A DNA stretch of 64,000 nucleotides, from contig NZ_CP053836.1 in the NCBI RefSeq assembly GCF_013201825.1, positions 1,302,001 to 1,366,000 of the forward strand, in the 5' to 3' direction. A program made the position numbers and the translations under genes. The notes beneath the pieces are model-generated. The model ran no database searches. It was given only the letters and a program-made list of their open reading frames with translations, and was not told the origin of the DNA. The stretch comes from Halarcobacter ebronensis. GTDB lineage: Bacteria > Campylobacterota > Campylobacteria > Campylobacterales > Arcobacteraceae. Each line of letters starts with the position of its first letter. Positions within the stretch are counted from its first letter, which is position 1. This document shows, in pieces, positions 18,874-28,875 of the stretch.

Positions 18874-20121
18874 GTTAATCTCTTTTTTCCCTTGGAATTT
18901 TGCTTTATTTACTAATTCAGCATTTTGATCTGCAATTTTGCTTATCTCCATTGATATCTCTTTTACATCTTGGGCAGTTATTGCATTTTTTTGAGTGAGT
19001 GTATCAATTTGGGTAATTGAGTTATTAATCATAATAATACTATTTTCTTGTTCCTGTGAAGCTGTTAATACCTCTTCTATTAAAACTGTTGTTTTCCCAA
19101 TATTACTATTAATCTCCTCATAACCTTTTATCATCTCATCGGCAATATGTTTACCTTCATCTGCTTTTTTTGTTGCTGTTTCCACAAGAAGTTTTATCTC
19201 TTTTGCTGCTTCAGCACTTCTTGTAGCAAGATTTCTAACCTCTTGGGCAACAACAGCAAAACCTTTTCCAGCTTCACCAGCAGTTGCTGCTTCAACAGCG
19301 GCATTAAGTGAGAGAATATTTGTTTGAAAGGCAATTTGATCAATAATATTTGTTGCATTATTTACTAAATTTGTTGATTCATTTATCTCATTCATTGATG
19401 TTACAGTTCTTTTTGCAAGATTTAATCCTCTATCAACAGAACCCTTTACAATTTTTCCTTGTTGTGACATCATTTGTGCTGTTTTAGTATTGTTTGAAGT
19501 TGTAGCTGTTATCTCTTCAATTGCAGCTGATGTTTCTTCAAGGGCAACAGCTTGAGAGGAGGTTGCATCAAATAAAGAAGATGAATCTTTTTGTAATAAT
19601 TTTGCTTCTTTTTTTAAAATCATACAAGTGTCATAGGAGTTTTTTAGATTTTTTGTAATTTCACTTCTTAGATAGTTTATCCCCAATGTTAATTCTTTTA
19701 ATTTTCCACCTTTAAATAACTTTTCATCAATAGAATCCATATAGTTTTGGTGACTATATTCTTTTAAAACACTACATATCTCACTTATACTTTTATCAAT
19801 TTTTTCGGTCATTATATTGATTGATTTTGCAATATAATTTAGTTTTTCATTACTCGTTATTATACTAATCTTATCATCAGTATATCCATCTGATAATTTT
19901 TCAGTGGCAAGCATTACTTCACCATAAAGTGTTAGATCTTCTGTTTGTTTTGATTCAATTACTTTGGCTAATTCTTGAATAGTATCCATAATCTTTTTTC
20001 TATCTTTATCAAGAGTTGAATCTACTATTTCAATAGAGTTTATCTCATTTTTTATATACTCATCTATTAATTTTAGGGCACCAAAAATATGCTTATTTTT
20101 TGATTTATCTAATAAAAACAT
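18868..20121 (-). CDS. Methyl-accepting chemotaxis protein without membrane helices (CetA/Aer-like)
   Basis: 417 residues. The C-terminal half is a standard signalling domain with the conserved tip [20 protein letters not shown] (the two MCP genes of the window share it). The N-terminal 170 residues are helical and I see no membrane segment, so it is probably cytoplasmic or attached to partners. It lies 10 bases after a PAS gene on the same strand. The pair resembles a split Aer receptor, comparable to CetB/CetA of Campylobacter, where the PAS protein senses redox state and the MCP relays to CheA. Confidence 0.85.
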   Translation of the reverse strand: MFLLDKSKNKHIFGALKLIDEYIKNEINSIEIVDSTLDKDRKKIMDTIQELAKVIESKQTEDLTLYGEVMLATEKLSDGYTDDKISIITSNEKLNYIAKSINIMTEKIDKSISEICSVLKEYSHQNYMDSIDEKLFKGGKLKELTLGINYLRSEITKNLKNSYDTCMILKKEAKLLQKDSSSLFDATSSQAVALEETSAAIEEITATTSNNTKTAQMMSQQGKIVKGSVDRGLNLAKRTVTSMNEINESTNLVNNATNIIDQIAFQTNILSLNAAVEAATAGEAGKGFAVVAQEVRNLATRSAEAAKEIKLLVETATKKADEGKHIADEMIKGYEEINSNIGKTTVLIEEVLTASQEQENSIIMINNSITQIDTLTQKNAITAQDVKEISMEISKIADQNAELVNKAKFQGKKEINT

Positions 20122-20131
20122 TGCTAATCCT

Positions 20132-20512
20132 TTAATCTAGGGTTTTGTAGAGTTTTTCTGCTTTTTCAATCTCTTCTTTGGTTGGCATAATTCTTATTGA
20201 GATGTATCGTTTATTTCCATTTGGGCTAGTAGAAGGATAAGCAGTTGCATTTACCCAATAATAGTCACCATTTTTTGTTTTATTTTTAACTATACCTTTC
20301 CAGATATCGCCCCTTTGTATTGTTTCCCATAAATCTTTAAAGGCAGCTTTTGGCATATCTGGATGCCTTACCACATTGTGAGGTTTGCCAATAAGCTCCT
20401 CTTTTGTATAACCAGATATTTTACAGAAATCTTCATTGGCATAGAGAATTGTTCCCTTTGCGTCGGTTTCTGAAACAATCATTATTTTTCTGTCGAGTTT
20501 AACTTCATGCAT
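20132..20512 (-). CDS. PAS-domain redox sensor (CetB/Aer-PAS-like)
   Basis: 126 residues, a single PAS domain. It shows the Aer-type core: [38 protein letters not shown] and [12 protein letters not shown]. Such domains bind FAD and sense electron-transport state. No output domain is present; the adjacent MCP gene 10 bases downstream supplies it. Likely role: energy taxis. Confidence 0.85.
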   Translation of the reverse strand: MHEVKLDRKIMIVSETDAKGTILYANEDFCKISGYTKEELIGKPHNVVRHPDMPKAAFKDLWETIQRGDIWKGIVKNKTKNGDYYWVNATAYPSTSPNGNKRYISIRIMPTKEEIEKAEKLYKTLD

Positions 20513-20780
20513 TTCAAAGTCCTTGAAGAATAATATTACTTAGAATATTATTTCTTAGCTTTAATGACAATTAAGTGTAAATTATAATATTATTTCATAT
20601 TTAATTTATTTAGTTGTTTAAAAGTTATAATATGTAAATAAAATGCACTAATTATATATAAGTTAATTTTTTTATTAAGTTTTTACACTATTTTAAAAAT
20701 AGTTTTCTATTTTTATCAAATTTGGCTTTACTTTTAAGTTTTTTTACTTAATATAAATAAAAAACAAAATGAGGCAATAT

Positions 20781-22115
20781 ATGAATAAAATTTTATTTAC
20801 TGCAATTCTTACCTTTGCTAGTTATTTTTTGGCAACTATTGCATTTAATACACAACATTCAATACTATTGGCATTGATTGTTATGCTAGTGGTTCTTTGG
20901 ACAAATGAAGCTTTGCCTATAGGGGTTGTATCTTTGCTACCCATTGTCCTTTTCCCTAGTTTTGGTATATTAGGTACTGAAGCAACCTCTTTAAATTACT
21001 CAAAATCAATTATCTTTTTGTTTTTAGGTGGTTTTATAATTGCAATTGCTACCCAAAAGACCCATCTTCATGTGTATATTTCAAATAAATTGTTAACACT
21101 TTTTCCTAATACACCAAGAGGAATTTTATTTTCCCTTTCAATTACAGCTGCTTTTTTAAGTTCTCTTATTTCTAATACTACAACAGCTCTTTTGTTGATA
21201 CCAATTGCTATGTATTTAACAGATAATATAAAACTAAAAATGAGATTAGTTTTATCTATTGCCTATGGAGCAAGTATAGGTGGAATTGTAACTCCTATTG
21301 GAACTCCACCAAATCTAATCCTTCTTGGATTTATGGATCAACATGCCTTAGAGGCAATACCATTTATTAAATGGATATTTTTAACAGCTCCTTTAGCTTT
21401 TTTTATGTTATTGATAATCCCTTTCTTTCTTTCAATAGGAGTAAATGATATTAGATTTGATGCAGAGTTATCACATAAAGAGAAACTTACAAAAGATCAA
21501 AAAAGACTTCTATATATTTTAGGTTCTTTAGTTCTTCTTCTTTTGGTAAATTCAAAAATTGAACCATATTATTCAGGTTTGGGATTAAATGAAAAAGGTA
21601 TTTTATTAAGTTACGGACTTTTGATGTTAGTCCCAAAAGTTGGATTTTTAGAGTGGGAAGATATGAAAAAAATCCCTTATGAGATAATTTTCCTTTTTGG
21701 TGCTGGTTTCTCTATAGCTGCAGCTTTCTCTTCAACAGGTTTAGCTTTAGAGATTGCAAAATATCTTTTAGAGTTAACAAATTTACCAGTTATACTTTTA
21801 ATAATGCTTGTAGCTGCACTAATTACTTTTACAACAGAGATCACTTCAAATACAGCATTAATCTCAATTGCACTTCCGATAATCTACTCATTAAGCCAAG
21901 TTACAAATATTGATACAACACTTATTCTTCTTGTTGCAACAATTTGTGCCTCTTATGCCTTTATGCTTCCAATAGCAACCCCACCAAATGCAATTGCAAT
22001 GAGTAGTGGTGCTGTAAAAGTAAAAGATATGGCAAAATTTGGAATGATATTTAATATTTTAGGAATTTTAAGTATTACAGCTATTGCACTTCTTTATTGG
22101 CAATATGCTTTATAG
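20781..22115 (+). CDS. SLC13/DASS-family anion:sodium symporter
   Basis: About 444 residues with 11-12 membrane helices. The two SNT substrate motifs of the family are present (SLISNTTTALLLIP, and TEITSNTALISIALP), together with TPIGTPPNLILLG and MLPIATPPNAIAMSSG. Members import dicarboxylates, citrate or sulfate; the substrate is not certain. The ATG at 20781 has a GAGG site ten bases upstream and is preferred to one at 20769. It is alone on its strand after a 250-base AT-rich gap. Confidence 0.87.
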   Translation: MNKILFTAILTFASYFLATIAFNTQHSILLALIVMLVVLWTNEALPIGVVSLLPIVLFPSFGILGTEATSLNYSKSIIFLFLGGFIIAIATQKTHLHVYISNKLLTLFPNTPRGILFSLSITAAFLSSLISNTTTALLLIPIAMYLTDNIKLKMRLVLSIAYGASIGGIVTPIGTPPNLILLGFMDQHALEAIPFIKWIFLTAPLAFFMLLIIPFFLSIGVNDIRFDAELSHKEKLTKDQKRLLYILGSLVLLLLVNSKIEPYYSGLGLNEKGILLSYGLLMLVPKVGFLEWEDMKKIPYEIIFLFGAGFSIAAAFSSTGLALEIAKYLLELTNLPVILLIMLVAALITFTTEITSNTALISIALPIIYSLSQVTNIDTTLILLVATICASYAFMLPIATPPNAIAMSSGAVKVKDMAKFGMIFNILGILSITAIALLYWQYAL

Positions 22116-22122
22116 AAGATAG

Positions 22123-22152
22123 AAAGAGTATTTTATTTTATAAATACTCTTT
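22123..22152. terminator. Bidirectional terminator between the SLC13 gene and selB
   Basis: AAAGAGTATTT and AAATACTCTTT form an 11-base-pair stem with an 8-base loop and T-rich flank. It overlaps the selB stop codon. Confidence 0.75.
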
Positions 22153-23965
22153 TATCCTCCTCTTTTTTAATCTCAGAAAAATTATCAAGATAGTCTAAAT
22201 ATGTAATTAGATATTTTCTACTTATTGGATATTTGTCTTTTAAATTTTGAAGATCAATATATCCATCTTGTTTTATAATTTTTTTCATCTCATTTACGAG
22301 ATTTGTTAAGCTTTGAGCATGGATAAATATATTATGTTGCAGTCTTAATACCACTTTTTTGTTACATAAAGATTTTAAAATATCATCACCAACTTTTCTA
22401 TCTAAATCCATCTCATCATAGATATTATATGGTGCAGTTGGAGTAATACTCTCATTTTCCAATCTCTTTAATATTTGTGTTTCCAAAGAAGTTTTAAAGT
22501 CAATTGTTATATTTGGATTTTTATATAAAGCTTGATCCATTACTAAAAAGTTCTCTTTAACTAACTCATTTAGAGCAATTTGAATAAAGTTTTGACTTGC
22601 CCACTTAAGTCTTAAAGCAATTGATTGGTTAGATAAAAATGCAAACTGATTTTTCATATATATCTCTTTAATAAAATCCTTTATTAACTCTTTTGTCTCA
22701 ATAGGATAAATAATTAAAGCTTGTTCATCTATAAATACATCTTCCAACTCTTTTGCATACTCTAAAGCTTTTTCATGATTAAGGGCAAATCTTTGAGCAG
22801 ATGAGATAAGTCCCAAACCTTTCTTATGTGCATCAAGAAGTATTTTATATGCTTGGTTAATATTCTCTTCTTCTAAAACTTGTAATAACTGAAGTTTTTG
22901 ACTCTTTTTTAATGGATCAGAGATAGGAGATAAAATTTTTGCCCCTGCTATTGTATGATTTCCTTGTCTAATTATAAGTTTCTCTTTATAGATACTAAAA
23001 ATCTCTTCTTCAAGCTTAAGGGTTGCAAAACCACTTTCAAGTGAATCTAAATTATTGAAAAGTAAAACTTTTCCTTCAACTCTTTTTGAGCCAATAAATA
23101 TTGAGTAGTTTGTATTGTGTTTTAAACTTTTGTTTTTTAAAGTATTAAAAGAGATATCAATAATAGAAAAACCTCTTAAATATCCTTTTTTAGAGATTAC
23201 AAATCCTTTTTGAATCTCCTCTTTTTTTATTCCTGCCAAATTTATAGCTGTTCTATTTGAAATATTTGACTCTTCAACCTCTTTACCGTGAACTTGAAGT
23301 TTCTTTATTTTTGCCTCTTTTTTAGTATCACAAATAAAAACTTTCTCTTCTAACTTAATAGGTTTTCCCAAAACAGTTCCTGTTACAACAGTTCCTGCTC
23401 CTTGTATTGAAAATATTCTGTCAACATAATATCTAAAAAAGTTCTCTTCAATTTTTGTACTTGCATCTAATGCAAAAAGTCTATCTTTTAAATCATTAAT
23501 AGATTTTTCATCATAAATTGAAACAGCAGATGTAAAAAGAAGATTAAAATCAAACTCTTTAATAAACTCCTCAATTTCACTGATTGCAAATTCAAGTTCA
23601 GACTCTTCTATTAAGTCTTTTTTTGTAATAGTTAAAACTGCATTTTTAACACCCAATAGATTTAGAATTTCAAGGTGCTCAACTGTTTGTGGTTTGATTC
23701 TCTCATTTGCACTAACAACAATCATAACGCAATCAAAACTAAAAGCACCAGCAATCATATTTTTAACAAGTTTTTCATGTCCTGGTACATCAATAAAAGC
23801 TATATTTTTATCATCTCTTTTCATATTTGAGAAGCTTAAATCAATAGTGATTCCTCTTTGTTTCTCTTCATTTGTGCTATCTCCTTCAAAACCATTTAAA
23901 GCTTTGATAAGTGAAGTTTTCCCATGGTCAATATGACCACAAGTACCTATTATATAATTAGCCAT
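22133..23965 (-). CDS. selB: Selenocysteine-specific elongation factor
   Basis: 610 residues. The N-terminal GTPase has G1 GTCGHIDHGKTSLIKAL, switch II DVPGHEKLVKNM and G4 TKKD. The C-terminal winged-helix repeats (from about 380) bind the SECIS hairpin of the mRNA. SelB brings selenocysteyl-tRNA to UGA codons; three such codons lie in this window (selD and two fdhA genes). It overlaps the selA stop region by eight bases, so selA and selB are coupled. Confidence 0.95.
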   Translation of the reverse strand: MANYIIGTCGHIDHGKTSLIKALNGFEGDSTNEEKQRGITIDLSFSNMKRDDKNIAFIDVPGHEKLVKNMIAGAFSFDCVMIVVSANERIKPQTVEHLEILNLLGVKNAVLTITKKDLIEESELEFAISEIEEFIKEFDFNLLFTSAVSIYDEKSINDLKDRLFALDASTKIEENFFRYYVDRIFSIQGAGTVVTGTVLGKPIKLEEKVFICDTKKEAKIKKLQVHGKEVEESNISNRTAINLAGIKKEEIQKGFVISKKGYLRGFSIIDISFNTLKNKSLKHNTNYSIFIGSKRVEGKVLLFNNLDSLESGFATLKLEEEIFSIYKEKLIIRQGNHTIAGAKILSPISDPLKKSQKLQLLQVLEEENINQAYKILLDAHKKGLGLISSAQRFALNHEKALEYAKELEDVFIDEQALIIYPIETKELIKDFIKEIYMKNQFAFLSNQSIALRLKWASQNFIQIALNELVKENFLVMDQALYKNPNITIDFKTSLETQILKRLENESITPTAPYNIYDEMDLDRKVGDDILKSLCNKKVVLRLQHNIFIHAQSLTNLVNEMKKIIKQDGYIDLQNLKDKYPISRKYLITYLDYLDNFSEIKKEEDKRVFIK

Positions 23966-25307
23966 TTATTATCTCTTTAATTTTTTCTACAATTATTTTT
24001 ATCTCATCATCTTGAATAGTTTTAAAATCTAGTAAAAACTTATCATTTTCAATTCGTCCAATAATTTTATTTTCTCTAAATAGTTGTTCTATTTTATTAG
24101 GTTTATAATTTTTTATTTGAATACTAAGTGCAACAGAAGGGATTCTTTGATTTGGCGTTGTTCCTCCACCTATTAGTGTTGATGTATTTACAAGAGAGCA
24201 TTTACATAAAGAGTCAATCTCATTTTTTAATTTAGTAGCATTTTCTTTTAATTCATCAGTAGTTTTAAATAACATCTTAAGTGTTGGAATCTCTTCATAT
24301 TTTTCTAAAAGTAGGGCTTTCATATTCTCTTCTAAAAGCGCTAAAGTTAGTTTGTCAACCCTTAACATTCTAAGAAGTTGATTCTTTTTTAGTTTTTCAA
24401 TATATTTTTTCTTTCCAACTATTATTCCCGCTTGAACAGAACCTAAAAGTTTATCTCCAGAAAAACTAAGAAGAGAGGGGTTGAATTTCATATAATCAAG
24501 TACAGAAGGCTCTTTGTTTTGTAAACCATAAGGAAGGTCTACAATATGTCCGCTTCCCATATCATAATAGTCAATTAGGCTATTTTCATTTGCCATATCA
24601 ATTATTTTTTCAAAACCAACCTCTTGGCTAAAACCTTCAATAGAGTAGTTTGACTTATGTACTTTCATTAACATAGCGGTATTTTCATTTATACTATTTA
24701 GATAATCTTTTGTATGGGTTTTATTTGTTGTTCCAATCTCTTTTAGTATTGCTCCACTGCTATTCATTACATCTGGAATTCTAAAACTTCCACCAATCTC
24801 TACAAGTTCACCTCTACTTACAATTACCTCTTTGTTTTTTGCAAAAGTATTTAGTACTAAAAAAACTGCGCTGGCATTATTGTTTACTATTAAAACATCT
24901 TCACAACCTAATAATTTACATATAATTTTTGATATATGAGCGTATCTCTCTCCTCTTTTCCCCTCTTCAAGGTTATACTCTAAGTTGTTATATGAAGTAG
25001 CAATCTCTTTTACTCTATCAAAAACATTTTTATCTATTAAACTTCTTCCTAAATTTGTATGAATAATTACACCTGTAGCATTTATAACTTTTTTTAGTGA
25101 AGAAGAGGTGATTTGATTATATTTATCTAAAGTTTTAGATACTAATTCTTCTTCATTGATTGAGTCAATTCTTTGTGAAAGTATCTCTTCTCTTAGGTTC
25201 TCAAAAAGCTCTTTTACAATGGAAATAATCAATTGTTTTGAGCAATTTTTAAAGGCTGGATTTGAGACAAATTTGTCCACTTTAGGAATTGATTTAAGTA
25301 AAATCAT
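23958..25307 (-). CDS. selA: L-seryl-tRNA(Sec) selenium transferase
   Basis: 449 residues from the ATG at 25307, which has a GAAAGGG site just upstream. An open frame continues further but would run back across the tRNA-Sec gene. SelA is a PLP enzyme that turns Ser-tRNA(Sec) into Sec-tRNA(Sec) with selenophosphate. Motifs: TGVIIHTNLGRSLI, NNNASAVFLVLN, and the PLP lysine in FSGDKLLGSVQAG. First gene of the selA-selB unit, pointing away from tRNA-Sec. Confidence 0.95.
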   Translation of the reverse strand: MILLKSIPKVDKFVSNPAFKNCSKQLIISIVKELFENLREEILSQRIDSINEEELVSKTLDKYNQITSSSLKKVINATGVIIHTNLGRSLIDKNVFDRVKEIATSYNNLEYNLEEGKRGERYAHISKIICKLLGCEDVLIVNNNASAVFLVLNTFAKNKEVIVSRGELVEIGGSFRIPDVMNSSGAILKEIGTTNKTHTKDYLNSINENTAMLMKVHKSNYSIEGFSQEVGFEKIIDMANENSLIDYYDMGSGHIVDLPYGLQNKEPSVLDYMKFNPSLLSFSGDKLLGSVQAGIIVGKKKYIEKLKKNQLLRMLRVDKLTLALLEENMKALLLEKYEEIPTLKMLFKTTDELKENATKLKNEIDSLCKCSLVNTSTLIGGGTTPNQRIPSVALSIQIKNYKPNKIEQLFRENKIIGRIENDKFLLDFKTIQDDEIKIIVEKIKEIING

Positions 25308-25364
25308 TTTTACCCTTTCAGAGTTTTTTAATATTAATATTGTAAAATTACAGTCTTTAAAGTT

Positions 25365-25464
25365 TGGAGGGCATGTGTTCCTGGTGGATACCACAGGCTT
25401 CAACCCTGATTGGAGGTTTTTGTGTAAACGCCTCGGTAGGTTCGATTCCTACGCCTTCTCGCCA
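25365..25464 (+). tRNA. selC: tRNA-Sec (anticodon TCA)
   Basis: About 100 bases, ending in encoded CCA. The anticodon loop CTTCAAC carries TCA. A long variable arm follows (GAGG paired with CCTC around a long loop), then a perfect T arm (GTAGG-TTCGATT-CCTAC). The extended acceptor can be paired as GGAGGGC with GCCTTCT, using two G-U pairs, but the first pair next to the discriminator G would be T-C, which is odd. It lies between the selA start and the selD end, on the opposite strand. Confidence 0.9.
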
Positions 25465-25468
25465 AACT

Positions 25469-26506
25469 CTAATAGATTATAATAGGAGTAGCTCCTCTTG
25501 GAATAACCTCTCCAATAATCTTTGCATAACCATGGGTTAACACTTCAATTTGTTTTATATACTCTTTTGCATCATTTGCATCCATAGCTATTAACAGTCC
25601 ACCAGATGTTTGGGCGTCACAATATAGTTGATAACACTTTGAAGTATCACACATGATAGTTGTTTTATCTTCCATATATTTCATATTTCTTTTTGTTCCA
25701 CCTGGAACTACATCTTGTTCTGCAAAATCTTGCGCATCTTGAATAATAGGAACTTCTCCACAATGTATGGCAAAAGATGTAAGTTCATTTGTTGCTTCTA
25801 AAGCATGTCCTAAAAGACCAAAGCCTGTTACATCTGTACAAGAGCTAACATCATATTGTCTCAAAACTTTTGAAGGCAAATAGTTTAAAGATTCCATTAC
25901 TTTTATTGCCTCTTTTTTGGTTGATTCATTTATTAAATCTCTTTTAATTGCTGTTGTTAAAATCCCAATACCAAGAGGTTTTGTAAGAACTAAAACATGT
26001 CCAATTTTTGCAGTGTTATTTTTATATATTTTATTTGGATGAACTACACCTGTTACAGACAATCCATAGAACATTTCAGGAGCTTCAATGGTATGTCCAC
26101 CCATTAATAATCCTCCACACTCTAGGATTTTTTCATTTCCACCTTTTAAAATCTCTTTTAATGCATTTTTGTCATTATTTTTTCTATCAAAGCCCACAAT
26201 ATTTAGGGCAGTCTTTACTTCTCCACCCATAGCAAATACGTCAGATAGAGAGTTGGCTGCTGCAATTTTCCCATAAATATATGGGTCATCAACGACTGGT
26301 GTAATAAAATCTAAAGTTTGAACAATCGCAATATCATCAGTGAGTTTATAAACAGAAGCATCATCACTGTTTTCAAACCCTACAAGAATATTGCTATCTT
26401 TTGGTACTAGACTACAAATTGTTTGTTTCAGGTCACCCGGACCCATCTTTGCAGCTCAACCAGCAGCTTGAACAAACTTGGTTAATCGATATTCATCGTT
26501 ATTCAT
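25469..26506 (-). CDS. selD: Selenide, water dikinase (selenoprotein, in-frame TGA)
   Basis: 345 residues from the ATG at 26506 (AGGAAAA upstream), reading a TGA at 26458-26456 as selenocysteine 17. The context KFVQAAG-U-AAKMGPGDL aligns with the catalytic Cys/Sec site of SelD, and the frame continues without a break. SelD makes selenophosphate from selenide and ATP. Other signatures: TLDFITPVVDDPYIYGKIAA, GGHTIEAPEMFYGLSVTG, SCTDVTGFGLLGHA and TSGGLLIA. A hairpin GGTC-CGGGT-GACC lies 14 bases after the TGA and can serve as SECIS. Confidence 0.93.
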
Positions 26507-27029
26507 GTTTTTTCCTAATTAAATATATGATAATGGTGTAAATAAGAAGTTTAATTAAGAACTAAAAATTTATGTACACCTACTACATAGGTCTAATGTT
26601 TTATTAATTTTACATTCAATATTTTTAAAGTTACATTATAGCTAAACTAAAGTAAAATAAAATTTACTTTTGCTTAAAAAATTGTTTAATATAAGTATAC
26701 TAAAAAAATTTTTATTTTTTATTCTTTTAATCAATTTTTTTTACATTATTTATAAATAATTTACTAAAAATGTTAAATTTATCATTAATTAATTACATAT
26801 TTTTATTTTTTAATTTTATGCATTTACAATATATTTTGATTTGTATTGACTTAATCAAGGAGCATATAGATTCTTTATAATAGGAAAAAATATTTTACCA
26901 TTTAAGATTAGTTTTATTTAACATCTAATATAGTTTAGAGAAATAAAAGCATAACCTAAGGTTTAGGTTAGATATAAATTAATAACATTTATGCCTACAT
27001 ATGCTTCAAAAATTAATTTGGAGAAAATT
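26507..27029. other. Long AT-rich divergent promoter region
   Basis: 523 bases without a gene, between selD (leftward) and a Tat-exported transglutaminase gene (rightward). It holds an 8-base inverted repeat at 26952-26970 and a near match to the FDH palindrome at 26883-26898 (GGAAAAAATATTTTAC). I see no coding capacity or RNA gene. Confidence 0.6.
26952..26970. promoter_or_regulatory. Inverted repeat, candidate operator
   Basis: TAACCTAA-GGT-TTAGGTTA is a perfect 8-base inverted repeat 60 bases before the transglutaminase-like gene. Its core CTAAGGTTTAG recurs, inverted, in the promoter region of the double-cubane reductase operon (59370-59380). Confidence 0.5.
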
Positions 27030-28124
27030 ATGAAAAGAAGAACATTTCTAAAGAGTTCAGCTCTACTATCAACAACAGCAATGGTTAGTCCAAGTTTTGT
27101 TTTTGCCCAAACCCAAACAAATCCTTTTGGAATAAAAGATGGTTTTAGAAAATTCACTATTACTAATACCTATAAAATTGAACCTAGTAAAGAGAAAACT
27201 CAACTATGGATCCCTGTTCCTTTAACTTCTAACTATCAAGAGTTAGTAGATATAAAATATGATGGAAATTATGAAAAAGCTGAGCTTGTTAATAATTCAT
27301 ATGACTCAAAAGTTTTATATGTTTTATGGTCAGATGGAAACAAACAGAAAGAGTTAACTGTTACTTTTGAAGTAATTACAAATCAAAAAACAGTTGACTT
27401 ATCAAAAGCAAAAAGTGATCAAAACTACACAGCAGAGGTTAAAACTTATTTAGAGCCTACAGCACATATTCCTGTAAATGATAAAATAAAAACTTTGGCA
27501 AATAGCATTACAAAAAATGCTAAAACTCCCCTTGATAAAGCACAAGCTATTTATGATTGGACAGTTACAACTATGTATAGAGATAATAGTGTAGTTGGAT
27601 GTGGACTTGGAGATGCTGGAAAAGCACTTGAAGAGAAACTGTTTGGTGGAAAATGTACAGATATAAGTTCTGTATTTGTTTGTCTACTTAGAAACTCAAA
27701 TATTCCTGCAAGGGAAGTTTTTGGTATTAGAGCTGGAAAATCAAAAATTTCTGGTGCTTGTGGAAAAGCAGACGAAAAAGGATTTGCTAATATTACAGGT
27801 GGACAACACTGTAGAGCAGAGTTTTATATAAGTGGTTTAGGTTGGGTTAAAGCAGATCCAGCTGATGTAACAAAAGTAAGACTTGCAGAAAATCTAAAAA
27901 ATGAAGATAAAAAAATCCAAGATACAAAAAAATATATGTTTGGTTCTTGGGAGATGAACTGGGTGGCATTTAACCATGCAAGAGATTTTGTATTAAATCC
28001 AAAACCAGAACAATATCCACTTAATATGTTAGGATATCCATATGCTGAAGAGGGAGAAGATGCATTAAATTATTATGATCCAAAATCTTTTTCATATAGT
28101 TATACCTCTCAAGAGAGAGTATGA
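27030..28124 (+). CDS. Tat-exported transglutaminase-like protein
   Basis: 364 residues from the ATG at 27030, which has a GGAG site and starts a twin-arginine signal (MKRRTFLKSSALLS). The transglutaminase core is in the C-terminal half: catalytic cysteine in GGKCTDISSVFVCLLRN and histidine in GGQHCRAEFYISGLGWV, followed by an aspartate in KADPADV. Such proteins are often cysteine proteases or peptide-modifying enzymes in the periplasm. The Tat signal hints at a folded or metal-loaded protein. It overlaps the next gene, MerT-like, by four bases. Confidence 0.85.
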   Translation: MKRRTFLKSSALLSTTAMVSPSFVFAQTQTNPFGIKDGFRKFTITNTYKIEPSKEKTQLWIPVPLTSNYQELVDIKYDGNYEKAELVNNSYDSKVLYVLWSDGNKQKELTVTFEVITNQKTVDLSKAKSDQNYTAEVKTYLEPTAHIPVNDKIKTLANSITKNAKTPLDKAQAIYDWTVTTMYRDNSVVGCGLGDAGKALEEKLFGGKCTDISSVFVCLLRNSNIPAREVFGIRAGKSKISGACGKADEKGFANITGGQHCRAEFYISGLGWVKADPADVTKVRLAENLKNEDKKIQDTKKYMFGSWEMNWVAFNHARDFVLNPKPEQYPLNMLGYPYAEEGEDALNYYDPKSFSYSYTSQERV

Positions 28125-28447
28125 AAAAAATAAATTTACCGATAATTGGTGCAGTAATAACTGCACTTTTATCTACACTTTGCTGTTTACCAGCATTTTT
28201 ATTTATTTTTTTTGGAATATCAAGTGGATTATTAAGTTATTTCACAACTTTTACTTATGCAAGAATTCCCCTTGCAATTTTAACTATAATTCTTTTTATT
28301 TATGGGATAAAAAAATATATGAGAAATAACTCTTGTGAGTGTACTAAAAAAGAAAAAATAAAAAAATCTTTTTTTATATCTTTTTTATTACTCTTTTTTC
28401 TTTTTGTTCTTTTGTATCCAGAGTTAATCCCCCTATTCATGGAGTAG
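28121..28447 (+). CDS. MerT-like small membrane protein
   Basis: 108 residues with three predicted membrane helices. A vicinal cysteine pair sits in the first helix (STLCCLPAFLF), as in MerT, and a second pair (SCEC) lies in the loop before the last helix. MerT proteins move mercuric ions inward. A different soft metal is possible here because no MerA or MerR is seen. It sits between a Tat-exported transglutaminase and a MerP-like gene in a tight operon. Confidence 0.7.
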   Translation: MKKINLPIIGAVITALLSTLCCLPAFLFIFFGISSGLLSYFTTFTYARIPLAILTIILFIYGIKKYMRNNSCECTKKEKIKKSFFISFLLLFFLFVLLYPELIPLFME

Positions 28448-28449
28448 AT

Positions 28450-28728
28450 ATGAAAAATTTATTTTTTATTTCAATTATAGCAAGTGCTCTTTTTGGCTCA
28501 AATATATCAGTTTTTAAAGTTGAAGGAATGCATTGTCCTTTATGTACAATGGCTGTAAAAAAAGCAGTAAAAAATCTTGATGGTATTGAAAAAGTTAGTG
28601 CTAAACTCAATACAAAAGAGGTAACTGTTATATATGATGATAGCGTTAAAATTGAAAATATTTTAGAAGCTATAAAAACAACATCATATGAAGGTGTTGA
28701 ACTTTCCACTAAAAAATATGAAAAGTAA
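28450..28728 (+). CDS. MerP-like periplasmic metal-binding protein (HMA domain)
   Basis: 92 residues: a signal peptide (about 1-17) and one heavy-metal-associated domain with the GMHCPLC metal motif and VSAKLNTKEVTVIYDD core. It would pick up a thiophilic metal in the periplasm and hand it to the MerT-like protein two bases upstream. The metal cannot be told from the sequence; mercury and copper are the main options. Confidence 0.8.
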   Translation: MKNLFFISIIASALFGSNISVFKVEGMHCPLCTMAVKKAVKNLDGIEKVSAKLNTKEVTVIYDDSVKIENILEAIKTTSYEGVELSTKKYEK

Positions 28729-28780
28729 TTTCTGTTACTTTTTTTAAAATATCTGCAATTTTATAATTTAGTAAAAAAAA

Positions 28781-28801
28781 TTTAACTTTTTTTAAGTTAA
28801 A
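28781..28801 (+). terminator. Weak AT-rich hairpin after the MerP-like gene
   Basis: TTTAACTT and AAGTTAAA pair across five T in the gap before the next chemotaxis gene. A run of A follows instead of T, so termination strength on the + strand is doubtful. Confidence 0.35.
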
Positions 28802-28875
28802 AAAAATAATTTTTATTTTAGAATTTTACTAATTTTAATTTTTAAATTAATCTTAGTAAATATTAGGAGTATGCT

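Noticed and set aside
25308-25403. N-terminal extension of selA over the tRNA-Sec gene
   Set aside because: The extension overlaps the tRNA on the opposite strand and has no family similarity. The ATG at 25307 has a good ribosome site.
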